From: Cellvibrio sp.
GTDB lineage: Bacteria; Pseudomonadota; Gammaproteobacteria; Pseudomonadales; Cellvibrionaceae
Assembly: GCA_016712405.1 (NCBI GenBank)
Contig: JADJRD010000001.1
Coordinates: forward strand, 806,001-870,000
DNA: 64,000 nt
Direction: 5' to 3'
Below, one piece after another: positions 39,460 through 52,060 of the stretch (position 1 is its first letter; the number at the start of each line of letters is the position of its first letter). Below the pieces are notes generated by a model, which saw only the letters and a program-made list of their open reading frames with translations, searched no databases and was not told where the DNA came from. The translations under genes were made by a program, and so were the position numbers.

Positions 39460-40167
39460 ATGAATTATTTATCTGAATTTTCGATAACAAAAAAGTGGCC
39501 TGCCACCCAACCAAGTTTGTTACAACTCTATTCTTTACCTACGCCCAATGGCGTAAAAGTTTCAATCATGCTTGAAGAAATAGGCCTGGAATATGAGCCT
39601 CACCTCGTCAGTTTTGAAACTAATGATCAGCTATCCCCTGAATTTTTATCTTTGAATCCCAATAACAAAATACCCGCAATAATTGATCCTAATGGACCCA
39701 ATGGAAAACCTATTGCACTGTTTGAATCTGGTGCAATCCTAATTTATCTTGCTGAAAAATCAGCACAACTGCTCCCTTTGAATCCCGCAAAACGATATGA
39801 GACTTTACAGTGGCTCATGTTTCAGATGGGTGGTATTGGGCCCATGTTTGGACAAGTAGGGTTTTTCAATAAGTTTGCCGGAAAACATTATGAAGACAAA
39901 CGACCACTGAATCGCTATATCTCGGAATCGAAACGTCTTTTATCTGTTTTAGAAGGTCGCCTTCAAAATCAAGAATGGGTGATGGGTGATACTTACACTA
40001 TTGCAGATATAGCGATATTTCCCTGGGTGAGAAATTTAATTGGTTTTTACGAAGCGGCGGATTTGGTGGAGATTCAAAACTTTCCGAGCATTATACGCTC
40101 ATTGAATATTTTCTTGGCGCGCCCGGCTGTGGTTCGCGGATTAACTATTCCATCACTAAAAAATTAA
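39460..40167 (+). CDS. Glutathione S-transferase-family protein, Nu class (YfcG/YghU-like)
   Basis: The 235-residue protein has the thioredoxin-like N-terminal domain (QLYSLPTPNGVKVSIMLEE, NPNNKIPAIIDPNGP, FESGAILIYLAEK) and the all-helical C-terminal domain (TYTIADIAIFPW). The TPNG motif at the active site is typical of YfcG and YghU, which reduce disulfides and peroxides with glutathione. It lies 50 bases after sulA on the same strand. Confidence 0.85.
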   Translation: MNYLSEFSITKKWPATQPSLLQLYSLPTPNGVKVSIMLEEIGLEYEPHLVSFETNDQLSPEFLSLNPNNKIPAIIDPNGPNGKPIALFESGAILIYLAEKSAQLLPLNPAKRYETLQWLMFQMGGIGPMFGQVGFFNKFAGKHYEDKRPLNRYISESKRLLSVLEGRLQNQEWVMGDTYTIADIAIFPWVRNLIGFYEAADLVEIQNFPSIIRSLNIFLARPAVVRGLTIPSLKN

Positions 40168-40168
40168 C

Positions 40169-40423
40169 TTAGTGCAGAACATAACCCTCAACATGATCTG
40201 TCTCTTCCTGCGCGTCATGAAACTCCTGGTCTTGAGTTTCTTCGTTCGCTGCATCCATACCCGCCTCAATCATGGACTTGGCTACCTCAAACTTGGACCC
40301 ACCCAAATAATTCAGTGACTCTTCAGAGAACTGAATACGCACAAACGGCTCAGAAGATTCGTCATCGACTCGACGCAACACTACATCGCCATTCGATAAC
40401 TCAACAATTTCATACAAGGACAT
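40169..40423 (-). CDS. Small conserved acidic protein
   Basis: An 84-residue protein beginning SLYEIVELSNGDVVLRRV with an acidic C-terminus (NEETQDQEFHDAQEETDH). Similar small proteins sit between sulA and fadA in pseudomonads. The start is at the ATG at 40423; the frame upstream is not coding. No function is known. Confidence 0.7.
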   Translation of the reverse strand: MSLYEIVELSNGDVVLRRVDDESSEPFVRIQFSEESLNYLGGSKFEVAKSMIEAGMDAANEETQDQEFHDAQEETDHVEGYVLH

Positions 40424-40496
40424 AACAACCCCACAAATAAAAAGCGGTGGCATTCTACCACCGCTTACCAAGCTTATTGTGAGGGCTCGTTGAAAA

Positions 40497-41684
<1,188 letters not shown>

Positions 41685-43831
41685 TTAGCCGTAAAATTTT
41701 TGATTGTTAACAGCAAGTGCTTTGATATTATCCGGTGCAGTATAGAGTGCGCCAAGCGATGAAAATTTTTCTGTTAATTCACAAAATGCTTTCGCACCGA
41801 TTGAATCCAGCCAGCGGAATACACCACCACGGAATGGAGGGAATCCAGTTCCATACACCAAGGCCATATCCGCTTCTGCGGCCGTTTCGACTATGCCTTC
41901 CTGCAGACAACGTGCAAGCTCAGTCGCCATGGGTATCATCATGCGTGAAATAATATCTTCATCAGAAATTTCAATGGTATTCTGAATAACGGGTTTCAAT
42001 ATATCAGCCACTTCTTTGGCTGCAACTTTTGCAGGCTTGCCTTTTTTATCTAATTCGTAATTATAAAAACCTTGATTATTTTTCTGCCCTAATCGACCTG
42101 CGGCAAAGAGTACATCGGTACAAGAAGTGAAATCACGTTTCATACGATCAGGAAAACCTTCGGCCATGACTTTCTCGGCGTGAACTGCCGTATCCAAACC
42201 CACTACATCCAATAAATAAGCAGGCCCCATTGGCCAACCCCAGGTTTCCATTAATTTATCAATGCGTTGAAAATCGACACCATCGCGAATCAATAATGCA
42301 AAACCAGCGAGATAAGGAAACAAAACTCGATTCACTAAAAATCCAGGGCAATCTTTTACGACAATTGGTTTTTTCCCCATAGCATTTGCATAAGCCACGG
42401 TTCTCGCGATGGCAGTATCAGACGTTTTTGCACCGCGAATCACTTCCACTAACGGCATCATGTGCACGGGATTAAAAAAGTGCATGCCACAAAAGTTTTC
42501 TGGACGCTTTAATGCCTCTGCTAAAAAACTGATGGAAATGGTTGAAGTATTAGATGCGATAATGGTATCGGCACTGACTTTTTCTTCTGCTTCGGCTAAT
42601 ACCGCTTTTTTCACTTTAGGATTTTCAACAACAGCTTCAACTACAATATCCACCTGATCAAAACCATCGTAACTTAACGCAGGATCAATTCGATTTAAGA
42701 CTTCACCCATTTCGGCTGCCGTCATTTTTTTACGTTCAACACGTTTATTTAATAATTTATTGGCTTCAGCCAAACCCATGTCCAATCCCTTCTGGGCAAT
42801 ATCTTTCATTTTGATAGGAATCGATTTGGATGCTGATTGATAAGCAATGCCTCCACCCATGATACCGGCGCCTAACACTGCGGCTTGTGCAATTTTTTTA
42901 TCGGATTTTTCTCCCAACTTTTCGCTTTTTTACCCAACATTTGCTCATTGATAAAAATACCCACCAATGAATGCGCAACGGGTGTGCTGGCCATCTTGGC
43001 GAAATTTTCAGCCTCACATTGCACCGCTTCATCTCGACCTTTATCTGCGCCTTTTTGCATAGCCTTAATGGCAGAAACCGGAGCTGGATAATTTTTTCCC
43101 GCTTGGCCTCCCACAAATGCTTTCGAGGTTTCAAACGCCATCATAGATTCGATGAAATTTAATTTCAGTGGCGATTTTTTTTGTTCGCGGCGAGCGAGAT
43201 AATCAAATTTTCCGCTTATACATTGCTGCAAAGTAAACAAAGCAGCATCTCGTAATTTTGCTGGTTCAACAACGGCATCAACCACGCGTGCTGTTAATGC
43301 TTCTTCAGCAGAATTTTCTTTTCCAGCGGCAATCCATTCTACCGCCGTATCCAAGCCTGCAACGCGCGGCAAGCGTACTGTGCCACCCCAACCAGGGATA
43401 ATTCCTAATTTGGTTTCAGGCAATCCCACTTTAGCAGCAGTGGATGCTATACGGTAATCGCAGGCCAAACACACTTCCATTCCACCGCCCAATGCAAAAC
43501 CATTAATCGCAACGACAGTGGGAAATGGCAAATCCTCGAGTCGATTATTATTGATATTGTTGGGCGCAAGATGCGCTGAGATTTGATCGGGGGACGAGGT
43601 AAATACTGCGGTAAATTCCATTATGTCAGCGCCTACCACAAAGACATCTTTGGCGCTGGTCAACAACAAACCTTTGATGTTTTTTGATTGCTCCAGAATA
43701 TCAAGCGCCTGTGCCAACTCCGTCACGGCCAGTCGATTAAATTTGTTGACCGATTCGCCTTGCAAATCAAAACAAAGCTCGGCAATTCCGTCAGGTTGTA
43801 AATTCAGTGTGAAGGCTTTTCCTTGAAACAT
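41685..43831 (-). pseudogene. fadB: Fatty-acid oxidation complex alpha subunit FadB; one frameshift
   Basis: FadB combines enoyl-CoA hydratase and 3-hydroxyacyl-CoA dehydrogenase. The N-terminal part (43831 to about 42905) has the hydratase core VVGADIMEF and INGFALGGGMEVCLACDYR, with KLGIIPGWGGTVRLP. The C-terminal part has the NAD-binding [36 protein letters not shown] and [10 protein letters not shown]. The two parts are joined at 42905-42912 in a run of five T on the plus strand (A on the coding strand); one more base gives [14 protein letters not shown] and the usual length near 715 residues. The rest is fully conserved, so a sequence error is likely. Confidence 0.92.
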
Positions 43832-43908
43832 AGTCAGTATCTCGTAATTGAAAAGTGAATGTTTTACTGAGTGTAGCAGCTTGATTTCAGCTTGCCCAAA
43901 ATGGTGCG

Positions 43909-44520
43909 CTATTCGTATGCACTCAGACTCGCCAGCATCAATTCTGCACTGGCTGACTGCGAATTAACCAACCGATAGGCTTGTTGGCTCCTGATAAAGA
44001 AACCCTCTCCTGCTTTGATATTGTAAATCTGATTTCCCATATACAAATCCAGTTCGCCGCTCATCAGCCAGCCAGTTAAGTGGGTATCCGCTATTTTTAA
44101 CAGACTACTTGAATTGGGTTGAAAATTTATCCGCGACAGAAAGGGTTGTTGTGTTAATCCAGTTTTTTGTAATCGCTGCGCAATGACCCCATCCGCAACT
44201 GGATGGGCATTAGCTGCAATATCGATTGATGTCACAACCGGAGATCGTTCAGATAATAATTGGCTAGAAAAAAACTCAGCCAAGCTTAGAGGAAATGCAT
44301 TCAGGATTTTATCAAGGCTTTGAACACTGGGACTGACCTGCCCCTGTTCAATCATAGAAATATTGCTATTGGTCACGCCCGCTCTTTTGGCTAATTCACG
44401 CTGCGACAAACCAAAAGCTTCCCTTAGCGATCTCAGTCTCTGGCCAAGATGACTATTGAAAATATCAGATGCAGGGACTTCAGAGGAAAAAACGTCAGCA
44501 GGAGGAAAGTCTGTATCCAC
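43909..44520 (-). CDS. XRE-family regulator with cupin domain
   Basis: The 203-residue protein has a helix-turn-helix at about 25-80 (LGQRLRSLREAFGLSQRELA, VTNSNISMIEQGQVSPS) and a C-terminal cupin (about 125-200; LTGWLMSGELDLYMG, IKAGEGFFIRS). Such HTH-cupin proteins (PuuR type) sense small molecules and repress catabolic genes. It lies just downstream of fadB's start side, divergent in function but on the same strand; a link to fatty-acid or polyamine metabolism is only inferred. Confidence 0.85.
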   Translation of the reverse strand: MDTDFPPADVFSSEVPASDIFNSHLGQRLRSLREAFGLSQRELAKRAGVTNSNISMIEQGQVSPSVQSLDKILNAFPLSLAEFFSSQLLSERSPVVTSIDIAANAHPVADGVIAQRLQKTGLTQQPFLSRINFQPNSSSLLKIADTHLTGWLMSGELDLYMGNQIYNIKAGEGFFIRSQQAYRLVNSQSASAELMLASLSAYE

Positions 44521-44581
44521 ATTATTCTCGCTTGTCTATTTAGAAGCGATCGATGAGATCAAACCAGGAAGGGAAATGGCC

Positions 44582-44947
44582 TCAGGACTTAGAGGCCAAT
44601 AATGCATCTCTTTCATTGCTTGGCAGATTATCAACGATCAACTGGTAAGAATGATCAATCATACGTTGAATCTGAGCTGGAGGAATAGACCCATCCAGCA
44701 TGATGGTATTCCAGTGTTTTTTATTCATCTGAAATCCGGGATGAACTGCCGGATATTGTTCACGCAATTGGATAGCTAAATCAGGATCACACTTCAAGCT
44801 GACCCTCGGTGAACCACCCTCTGCTGTTAAGGTTGCAAACATCTTATGGCAAACCTTGTAAACCGCGAGATCCTGTTGCCCTGAAGGAAACAGTTCTTTC
44901 GATTGATGTTTGCTCAATAAATATTGCTGTGTAGATAAGAAATCCAT
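44582..44947 (-). CDS. MmcQ/YjbR-family protein
   Basis: A 121-residue protein with the family pattern: VYKVCHKMFATLTAEGGSPR, VSLKCDPDLAIQLREQYPAV and HPGFQMNKKHWNTIMLDG. The fold is that of a double-wing DNA-binding-like domain, but the role in the cell is unknown. It is on the same strand as the HTH-cupin gene. Confidence 0.85.
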   Translation of the reverse strand: MDFLSTQQYLLSKHQSKELFPSGQQDLAVYKVCHKMFATLTAEGGSPRVSLKCDPDLAIQLREQYPAVHPGFQMNKKHWNTIMLDGSIPPAQIQRMIDHSYQLIVDNLPSNERDALLASKS

Positions 44948-45168
44948 GTTTTAGTCCTTTATCGAACAACGTTGACTTGATCGATGACTGAGGGTTAAAC
45001 AGAGTTATGCCGTAAATTGGGGCGCCATTGTGCATCACTCTTTTAGGAAACGATAGAGCACATGGCATTTAATTCATCAGAACTTTCGTTTAAACAGAAA
45101 AAATGCGTCGAACACTCTCCCAGACTAGCACATATCATCAAGAGTCCAGTGTATGTCATACACTTTTT

Positions 45169-46851
45169 TTAAAAAGAGGTTCGTCGATACTCACGATATT
45201 CCGGCACCCAAAAATGTTTTTCTATAGTCTCAGCTAATAGTTCATCGGGTATAGCTAAGGCCACACCGTCAATAATTGCTTGCCTATAAACAGCCAACGC
45301 AATTTTTCGACTAACCTGTCGGATTTCTGACAGTGAAGGTAACAAAGCGGCATCAGGATTTTTAGCAGTTGGAGAGGCATCAGCCAAAGCACTACTGGCT
45401 GCCATCATCATATTATCCGTAATACGATTGGCTCCTGATGCGACCACCCCCAAACCCAAACCCGGAAAGATGTAACTATTGTTGCACTGAGCAATCTCCA
45501 CCACTTTATCGCCCATATCCACCGGATCAAAAGGGCTTCCTGTTGCCACAAGCCCATCGCCATTAGTCCAACGTAAAATATCCGCAGGTTGAGCCTCAAC
45601 CTGCGAATTCGGGTTAGATAACGCCAAAACGATGGGGCGATTTGAAAAGCTATTCAGAGATTCAATAATCGTTTTTGTGAATAATCCCGGTTGCCCAGAA
45701 ACGCCTATCAGGACTGTTGCTTTTGCCGAGGCAACCAGATCTTCAAGGCTGATCGATTTCCCAAACCCCCATGCATTGACAACCTCGTCCGACGTAACGA
45801 AAGGTCGCTGAAAGTCCAATATGTTAGGGGTGGAATTTTGCAACAACCCATCTTTACTGTATAAAAAAATCTGCGAGCGGGCTTGTTGTTCCGTTATCCC
45901 CTCTCTCATCATTTGTTTAATAATATGGTTGGCAATTCCACAGCCGGCTGAACCTGCTCCCGCAAATACAATTCGCTGATCAGATAATGTTTCTTTTTTT
46001 GCGCTACAGGCTGACAACAAAGTTCCAACTGCGACAGCAGCGGTGCCTTGAATATCATCGTTAAAACAACACAAATCGTCTCGATAAAGTTGCAATAAAG
46101 GTGTTGCGTGATCTAAAGCAAAATCTTCAAACTGCAATAACACTTTTGGCCAACGGCGTTTCACAGCTTGAATAAACTGATCGATAAAATGGTAATAATC
46201 CTCACCGCCTATACGCGGGTGCCGCCATCCCATATACATAGGATCATCCAGCAAAGACGCATTATTGGTTCCAACATCCAAAGTAATCGGCAGGGTATAG
46301 GCGGGGCTGATACCACCGCAAGCCGTGTATAAACACAGTTTGCCAATAGGAATTCCCATTCCGCCAATACCTTGATCGCCCAATCCTAAAATACGCTCTC
46401 CATCTGTCACCACAATGACTTTCACATTGTGTTTGGTCGCATTTTGTAAAATATCATCAATACGATCCCTATCAGGATAGGAAATAAACAAGCCTCTTTT
46501 TCGACGATATATTTTTGAAAATTGTTGGCATGCCTGACCAACAGTTGGGGTATAAATCAGCGGCATAATTTCTTGAAGATGATTCACCACCAATTTGTAA
46601 TAAGCCGTTTCGTTAATATCCTGAATATTGCGCAAATAAATGTGTTTATCGAGCAGGCTATGAAAGGAGCAGAGTTGTTGGTAGAGCCGCGATTCCTGCT
46701 CCTCAATTGTTTCAATGTTGTAGGGCAAAAGTCCTTCCAGATTAAATTGTTGGCGCTCACGCTGGCTAAATGCACTGCCTTTGTTGAGAAGTGCCGACTC
46801 CAATAACGCTGGGCCAGCAAAAGGGATATAAATTGGGCGTTTTTTTGGCAT
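45169..46851 (-). CDS. maeA: NAD-dependent malic enzyme
   Basis: The enzyme converts malate to pyruvate and CO2 with NAD. The 560-residue protein begins [19 protein letters not shown] and includes [13 protein letters not shown], the catalytic Lys region [14 protein letters not shown], the metal-binding [13 protein letters not shown] and FNDDIQGTA, and the Rossmann motif [10 protein letters not shown]. Length agrees with E. coli MaeA. The frame is open further upstream to 47343, but that part is the reverse of valS and non-coding; MPKK is the natural start. It is divergent from valS. Confidence 0.94.
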   Translation of the reverse strand: MPKKRPIYIPFAGPALLESALLNKGSAFSQRERQQFNLEGLLPYNIETIEEQESRLYQQLCSFHSLLDKHIYLRNIQDINETAYYKLVVNHLQEIMPLIYTPTVGQACQQFSKIYRRKRGLFISYPDRDRIDDILQNATKHNVKVIVVTDGERILGLGDQGIGGMGIPIGKLCLYTACGGISPAYTLPITLDVGTNNASLLDDPMYMGWRHPRIGGEDYYHFIDQFIQAVKRRWPKVLLQFEDFALDHATPLLQLYRDDLCCFNDDIQGTAAVAVGTLLSACSAKKETLSDQRIVFAGAGSAGCGIANHIIKQMMREGITEQQARSQIFLYSKDGLLQNSTPNILDFQRPFVTSDEVVNAWGFGKSISLEDLVASAKATVLIGVSGQPGLFTKTIIESLNSFSNRPIVLALSNPNSQVEAQPADILRWTNGDGLVATGSPFDPVDMGDKVVEIAQCNNSYIFPGLGLGVVASGANRITDNMMMAASSALADASPTAKNPDAALLPSLSEIRQVSRKIALAVYRQAIIDGVALAIPDELLAETIEKHFWVPEYREYRRTSF

Positions 46852-46968
46852 GACGATACCCACTGGGTTAAATAATTTGTTAACGATAGCGCAAAAACAG
46901 ACTGTATAATCCTTCCCCCGCTTTTTATCCAATGAATTTTCTTTCACAAGAGACAGAGTTACAGCCCA

Positions 46969-49878
46969 ATGGAAAAAACTTATCAGCCCCATACAATCGA
47001 ACGTCAGTGGTATCAAACCTGGGAAGAAAAGGGTTACTTCAAGCCTGCGGGTGAAGGCAATCCTTATTGCATTATGATCCCTCCGCCGAATGTCACGGGC
47101 AGTCTGCATATGGGCCATGGTTTTAACAACGCGGTGATGGACGCATTGATTCGTTATCGTCGTATGAAAGGTGATGATACTTTGTGGCAAGTCGGAACTG
47201 ACCATGCTGGTATCGCCACACAAATGGTGGTTGAGCGCCAATTGGCTGCGCAAGGTGTGAGTCGTCATGATCTTGGCCGCGATAAATTTCTTGAAAAAGT
47301 CTGGGAATGGAAAGAACAATCCGGCGGCACCATCACTCGCCAAATTCGTCGCCTGGGCTCATCGGTTGATTGGTCACGTGAACGCTTCACTATGGATGAG
47401 GGTTTATCCAAAGCCGTACAAGAAGCATTTGTACGCTTATATGAAGACGGTTTGATTTATCGAGGAAAAAGATTAGTCAATTGGGATCCCAAATTACACA
47501 CCGCTATTTCTGATCTCGAAGTTGAAAATCACGATGAAAAAGGTTTTCTTTGGAATTTGCGTTATCCATTAGCGAATGGCGCCACCACTGCTGAAGGAAA
47601 AAATTATTTAGTCGTCGCTACCACTCGCCCCGAAACCATGTTGGGTGATAGCGCTGTTGCGGTTCATCCTGAAGATGAGCGCTATAAATCTTTGATTGGC
47701 AAATTTGTTTTGCTGCCACTCGTTAATCGATTAATTCCGATTGTTGCGGATGATTATGTTGATCGCGAATTTGGAACTGGCTGCGTAAAAATTACACCTG
47801 CACATGATTTCAATGACTATGAAGTGGGCAAACGCCACAACCTACCGTTAATTAATGTGTTAGATAAACACGCAGCTGTTTTAAGTAGCGCACAAATTTT
47901 TAATTTGGATGGCAGCCTCAATACTCAACTCGATGGCACACTGCCAACAGAATTTGCTGGGCTTGATCGTTACGAAGCACGCAAACAAATTGTTGCAGCA
48001 TTTGAAGTAGCAGGCTTGTTAGAAAAAATTGATGATCACGCATTAAAAGTTCCGCGCGGTGATCGCTCCGGTGTTGTGATTGAACCCTGGTTAACTGACC
48101 AATGGTATGTGAGCACCAAACCACTTGCTGAACCGGCAATTGCCGCCGTTGAAGATGGACGCATTCAATTTGTACCCAAGCAATATGAAAATATGTATTT
48201 CTCTTGGATGCGCGATATTCAGGATTGGTGTATCAGCCGTCAACTCTGGTGGGGCCACAGAATTCCCGCTTGGTATGACGCCAGCGGAAAAGTTTACGTA
48301 GGCCGTAACGAAGCAGAAGTTCGCGAAAAATATAATCTCAACTCTGAAATAAAATTAAATCAGGATGAAGATGTATTGGATACCTGGTTTAGTTCCGGCT
48401 TATGGACTTTCTCAACTTTAGGTTGGCCAGAACAAACGGAATTTTTGAAAAAATTTCATCCAACCGATTTATTAGTAACTGGTTTCGATATTATTTTCTT
48501 CTGGGTTGCGCGCATGATTATGCTCACCATGCATTTGGTGAAGCATGAAGATGGCACAGCACAAATCCCCTTCAAAACCGTTTATGTTCACGGCTTGGTA
48601 CGCGATAGCCAAGGCCAAAAAATGTCGAAATCAAAAGGCAATGTGCTCGATCCACTCGACATTATTGACGGCATTGATTTGGAAACTTTGGTGCAAAAAC
48701 GCACTACCGGTTTGATGAATCCAAAAGACGCACAAAAAATCGACAAACACACCCGCAAAGAATATCCCGAAGGCATTCAAGCTTACGGCACAGATGCATT
48801 GCGTTTTACTTTTTGCTCTCTTGCCTCAACCGGCCGCGATATTAAATTTGATATGGGGCGCGTTGAAGGTTACAGAAACTTCTGCAATAAAATCTGGAAT
48901 GCCACTCGTTATGTGCTGATGCAATGTGAAGATCAGGATTGTGCGCAGGACGATGTGCAGGAAAGCACAAGTGTCGCGGAAGACAGGAAGTCGGGAGCGA
49001 CCGGATCTACCGACTATGAATTATCAGTCGCCGATAAATGGATCATCAGCAAATTGCAATTAGCCGAAAAACAAGTTGCAGAAGCACTGGATTCCTATCG
49101 TTTGGATTTAGCCGCGCAAGCCATTTATGAATTTATCTGGAATGAATATTGTGATTGGTATTTGGAATTATCCAAACCTATATTATTTGATAAATCCGAG
49201 GGCAGCGAAGCCAGCAAAAAAGGCACACGTCGTACTTTGATTAGAGTGCTCGAAACGACTTTACGATTAACTCATCCATTAATGCCTTTTATCACTGAAG
49301 AAATTTGGCAAAAAATTAAACCTCTCGCTGGCGTAAAAGGCGAGACCATTATGCAGGCGAAATATCCTGTTGCAGATGAAACCAAAATTGATCAACAAGC
49401 ATTAAAAGATGTTGAATGGTTACAAGCGGTAATTCTAGGCGTGCGCAATATTCGCGGTGAAATGAATATTTCTCCCGCTAAAGATTTAACAGTGCTTTTC
49501 AAAAACGGCACGACCGAAGACAAACTGCGCCTGGAATCCAATCAACAATTTTTGAAAAAATTGGCATCACTGGAATCAGTGACTTGGTTAAATCCTGGCG
49601 ATGAAGAACCCATGTCGGCAACAACACTGGTAGGCCAAATGGAAATTTTAGTTCCTATGGCTGGCATTATTGACAAAGACGCCGAAATTGCTCGCCTAAC
49701 TAAAGAATTAACTAAGTTAACGCAAGATATTGAACGCACAGAAACCAAACTCAGCAACGCCGCATTTGTTGAAAAGGCGCCAGTGGAAGTTGTAGCCAAC
49801 GAACGCAATCGCGTCGCTGAAAATAAAATGTCGGTAGAAAAGTTGCGCGAACAAATTCAGAAGATAGCCAACTTATGA
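46969..49878 (+). CDS. valS: Valyl-tRNA synthetase
   Basis: ValS charges tRNA-Val. The 969-residue class I synthetase has the HIGH motif in [14 protein letters not shown], the editing domain with [10 protein letters not shown], the KMSKS motif in [14 protein letters not shown], the anticodon-binding domain after about residue 690 and the C-terminal coiled coil ([20 protein letters not shown]). Between the catalytic and anticodon domains (about residues 658-684, bases 48943-49020) lies an extra, more GC-rich polar segment. Otherwise the length matches the family. Confidence 0.96.
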   Translation: MEKTYQPHTIERQWYQTWEEKGYFKPAGEGNPYCIMIPPPNVTGSLHMGHGFNNAVMDALIRYRRMKGDDTLWQVGTDHAGIATQMVVERQLAAQGVSRHDLGRDKFLEKVWEWKEQSGGTITRQIRRLGSSVDWSRERFTMDEGLSKAVQEAFVRLYEDGLIYRGKRLVNWDPKLHTAISDLEVENHDEKGFLWNLRYPLANGATTAEGKNYLVVATTRPETMLGDSAVAVHPEDERYKSLIGKFVLLPLVNRLIPIVADDYVDREFGTGCVKITPAHDFNDYEVGKRHNLPLINVLDKHAAVLSSAQIFNLDGSLNTQLDGTLPTEFAGLDRYEARKQIVAAFEVAGLLEKIDDHALKVPRGDRSGVVIEPWLTDQWYVSTKPLAEPAIAAVEDGRIQFVPKQYENMYFSWMRDIQDWCISRQLWWGHRIPAWYDASGKVYVGRNEAEVREKYNLNSEIKLNQDEDVLDTWFSSGLWTFSTLGWPEQTEFLKKFHPTDLLVTGFDIIFFWVARMIMLTMHLVKHEDGTAQIPFKTVYVHGLVRDSQGQKMSKSKGNVLDPLDIIDGIDLETLVQKRTTGLMNPKDAQKIDKHTRKEYPEGIQAYGTDALRFTFCSLASTGRDIKFDMGRVEGYRNFCNKIWNATRYVLMQCEDQDCAQDDVQESTSVAEDRKSGATGSTDYELSVADKWIISKLQLAEKQVAEALDSYRLDLAAQAIYEFIWNEYCDWYLELSKPILFDKSEGSEASKKGTRRTLIRVLETTLRLTHPLMPFITEEIWQKIKPLAGVKGETIMQAKYPVADETKIDQQALKDVEWLQAVILGVRNIRGEMNISPAKDLTVLFKNGTTEDKLRLESNQQFLKKLASLESVTWLNPGDEEPMSATTLVGQMEILVPMAGIIDKDAEIARLTKELTKLTQDIERTETKLSNAAFVEKAPVEVVANERNRVAENKMSVEKLREQIQKIANL

Positions 49879-49925
49879 AGACAAAAATTTGATCCATATT
49901 GTGTTGATTTGGAGCTATAGATTAA

Positions 49926-50339
49926 ATGACGAAAGGTAAAATATTAGCTGTTACTTTGCTTTTAGCTTTTTCTTTTGAGAGCCTCGCAAATGATCATTCT
50001 TCAAAATACAGTCTAGATGAAAACGGCATATATCGAATTGATGCCAATAACAACAAACAAATTATTGCATCACCGAGCAGCGAGATGGTTTTTGTTGGCA
50101 GCGAGCCCCTTATTTCTCCGAATGAAAACTGGGCATTAATTGATTATGCCGAAGCTCATCCTGGACCGGGACGAGTGGAAGAAATTAAGGCTCTTATTTC
50201 GCTTCAAAACGGAGAAATACTGACTGCCGAATTATTTAAAAAGAGATACGGTATCTGGCTAAGCACTTTGACAGAATGGAAAGAGGGTGATCCAGCCACT
50301 CTAGTAATAATAGATGAGGATATGGAGATAAAACTGTGA
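49926..50339 (+). CDS. Small secreted protein of unknown function
   Basis: The 137-residue product has a signal peptide (ending ESLAND) and a beta-rich mature part with YSLDENGIYRIDANNNKQ and SPNENWALIDYAEAHPG. No family is recognised. It overlaps the following hydrolase gene by four bases (GTGA), so both are translated together. Confidence 0.7.
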   Translation: MTKGKILAVTLLLAFSFESLANDHSSKYSLDENGIYRIDANNNKQIIASPSSEMVFVGSEPLISPNENWALIDYAEAHPGPGRVEEIKALISLQNGEILTAELFKKRYGIWLSTLTEWKEGDPATLVIIDEDMEIKL

Positions 50340-51318
50340 AATTATATCGGTTCATATTCATAACGATCACTCTCGTTTCTATCGTCACCGCCATTATTGC
50401 TTTAGCGATAGTTTGTGGGGGACCTGGCAAGGTTCCACCTCTAGCCTCAGTCAACAACCCATTCCATGGACTGGATAAATCCGACATTCCCAAAATTGAA
50501 CATTACCAAGGGCGCGATGGAACAACACTTGGCTATCGCCATTACCCCCGCTCAAATATTTTGTCAAAAGGAAGTGTTGTTCTTATCCACGGATCTTCAG
50601 CAAGCAGCGAAAGCATGCATGTTCTTGCCAAGCAGTTCTCTGCTCAAGGATTCACAGCATACGCTCTCGATATTAGAGGCCATGGTGACTCGGGTACAAA
50701 AGGAACGATTGACTATGTAGGTCAACTAGAAGACGACCTCTCCGACTTTATGAAGACAATCCAACCTGCCTCACCATCAACCTTAGTTGGACTATCCGCA
50801 GGCGGAGGTTTTGCTCTGCGCTTCGCCGCCGGAGAAAACCAAACTTTATTCCACAGCTACCTTCTTCTAGCTCCATTCCTCAGCCAATCTGCCCCCACAT
50901 CACGCACTGACGGTGGCGGATGGGTTTCAGTAGGGATACCGAGAATTATCGGCCTTACAATTCTCAATAATTTCGGCATACATCAACTCAATAATTTACC
51001 TGTGATGAACTATGCACTTAACGATGAGGCCAAAAAATTCCTCACCCCAACTTACTCATACAGCCTGAAACTAATTTTCGCCCTCATCCCGACTACAAAG
51101 ACGATATGAAACGAGTAACCCGCCCCTGTATGGTGATCTTAGGCGCGGAAGATGAAATTTTCTTTTCTGAAAAATTCGAGTCAGCCATTCACGAAGTACG
51201 ACCAGATTGGCCCGTCTTATTCATACCGGATGTGGGGCATACATCTCTCATCGTCAACACAACGGCCGTTTCTACAATAATTACGAATGTCTCAAAATTG
51301 CAGGAAGAACAGAAATAG
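50336..51318 (+). pseudogene. Alpha/beta hydrolase with N-terminal membrane anchor; one frameshift
   Basis: From the GTG at 50336, a hydrophobic helix (residues 4-28) anchors the protein; the hydrolase fold follows: VVLIHGSSASSESMHVLAKQ, YALDIRGHGDSGTKG, and the nucleophile in LVGLSAGGGFALRF. The frame breaks at about 51065; the shifted frame gives NFRPHPDYKDDMKRVTRPC, the catalytic Asp in GAEDEIFF and the His in DVGHTSLI. Repaired length is about 327 residues with a complete Ser-Asp-His triad. The break is a single missing base. Substrate unknown; serine aminopeptidase/lysophospholipase-like family. Confidence 0.8.
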
Positions 51319-51489
51319 ACTCTTTTGCACAAATCAACGTAAATCAGCATTTAAGTTCATGATGTGAGAAAATAGGGCATCGCAATAGAGAATGCAAAAA
51401 TGTCTTGAAAAAATACTAAACAAATCAGTTTTGCCTACACGCTGCCTCAATTGAGTAATCGGCAACACCTCTTTTGTGGATTCTTCCAT

Positions 51490-51876
51490 TCAATATTCAA
51501 CTGGCCGACCCACCACATAAATCCGTTGATCCGTTTCTTGATCGGTGACTATCACATGCACTAAATACCATTTACCTTGGCTGCGCTCAGCGTTGACAAA
51601 GACTTCGGCCTCCTTATCTGTCCCCTCTACTGTGTATTGAAAAGTTGCCAGTCCGCTATCCCCCGACTCACTGATGTTCCCAGTGACAAAAAAACTGAAT
51701 TCAAGCTTTTTACCTAGCATTCGCTTAACACGGGAATCATGTTGGATCAGTTTCACCGATTTTTGGTAAACATCCCCTTTCATCATCTTCATGATGCCAG
51801 CGAGAAACAACATAACAACAGCTGCCAACAATAGAGTTCAGACAACCGTTATCTGTATAAGCTTGAGATTTTTCAT
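51490..51876 (-). pseudogene. Coa1-like membrane protein with in-frame TGA
   Basis: From an ATG at 51876 the frame reads [11 protein letters not shown], then TGA (51838-51840), then [20 protein letters not shown] and continues to the stop at 51490 (GRPVEY). A tryptophan at the TGA would complete a single N-terminal helix. The rest ([40 protein letters not shown]) is the pattern of the cytochrome-oxidase-assembly Coa1 family. If TGA is real, a shorter start at 51831 (TTG) could still yield 113 residues. The protein is probably an inner-membrane protein facing the periplasm. Confidence 0.65.
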
Positions 51877-51928
51877 CGCCCCACCTAAAAGTACGGGATA
51901 CGCTATTGACTATAGCACCGAAATTCAC

Positions 51929-51946
51929 CTGTCACTAAAGCGACAT
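51929..51946 (+). promoter_or_regulatory. Possible Pho box, distal
   Basis: CTGTCAC, four bases, then GCGACAT: one good and one weak PhoB half-site in the proper 7-4-7 spacing. It lies 40 bases upstream of the better site and could extend it. Confidence 0.3.
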
Positions 51947-51986
51947 ATTGTGAAATTTCAACACTATTCAAGCTGTTGTGCCAGGT

Positions 51987-52004
51987 TTGTCATAAAACTG
52001 AAAT
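51987..52004 (+). promoter_or_regulatory. Candidate Pho box (PhoB site) upstream of ppk
   Basis: TTGTCAT, AAAA, CTGAAAT resembles the PhoB consensus of two CTGTCAT repeats with a 4-base AT spacer (6/7 and 5/7 matches). It lies about 57 bases before the ppk start. Control of ppk by phosphate starvation is known in other bacteria. Confidence 0.5.
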
Positions 52005-52060
52005 ACTATTTCACAAGAATCGACACATTATTAGTTGATTCTATTGAGCGAGATTTTCCT

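Noticed and set aside
45169..47343. A 724-codon reading frame for the malic enzyme
   Set aside because: The first 164 codons are the reverse strand of valS; the family start MPKK is at 46851.
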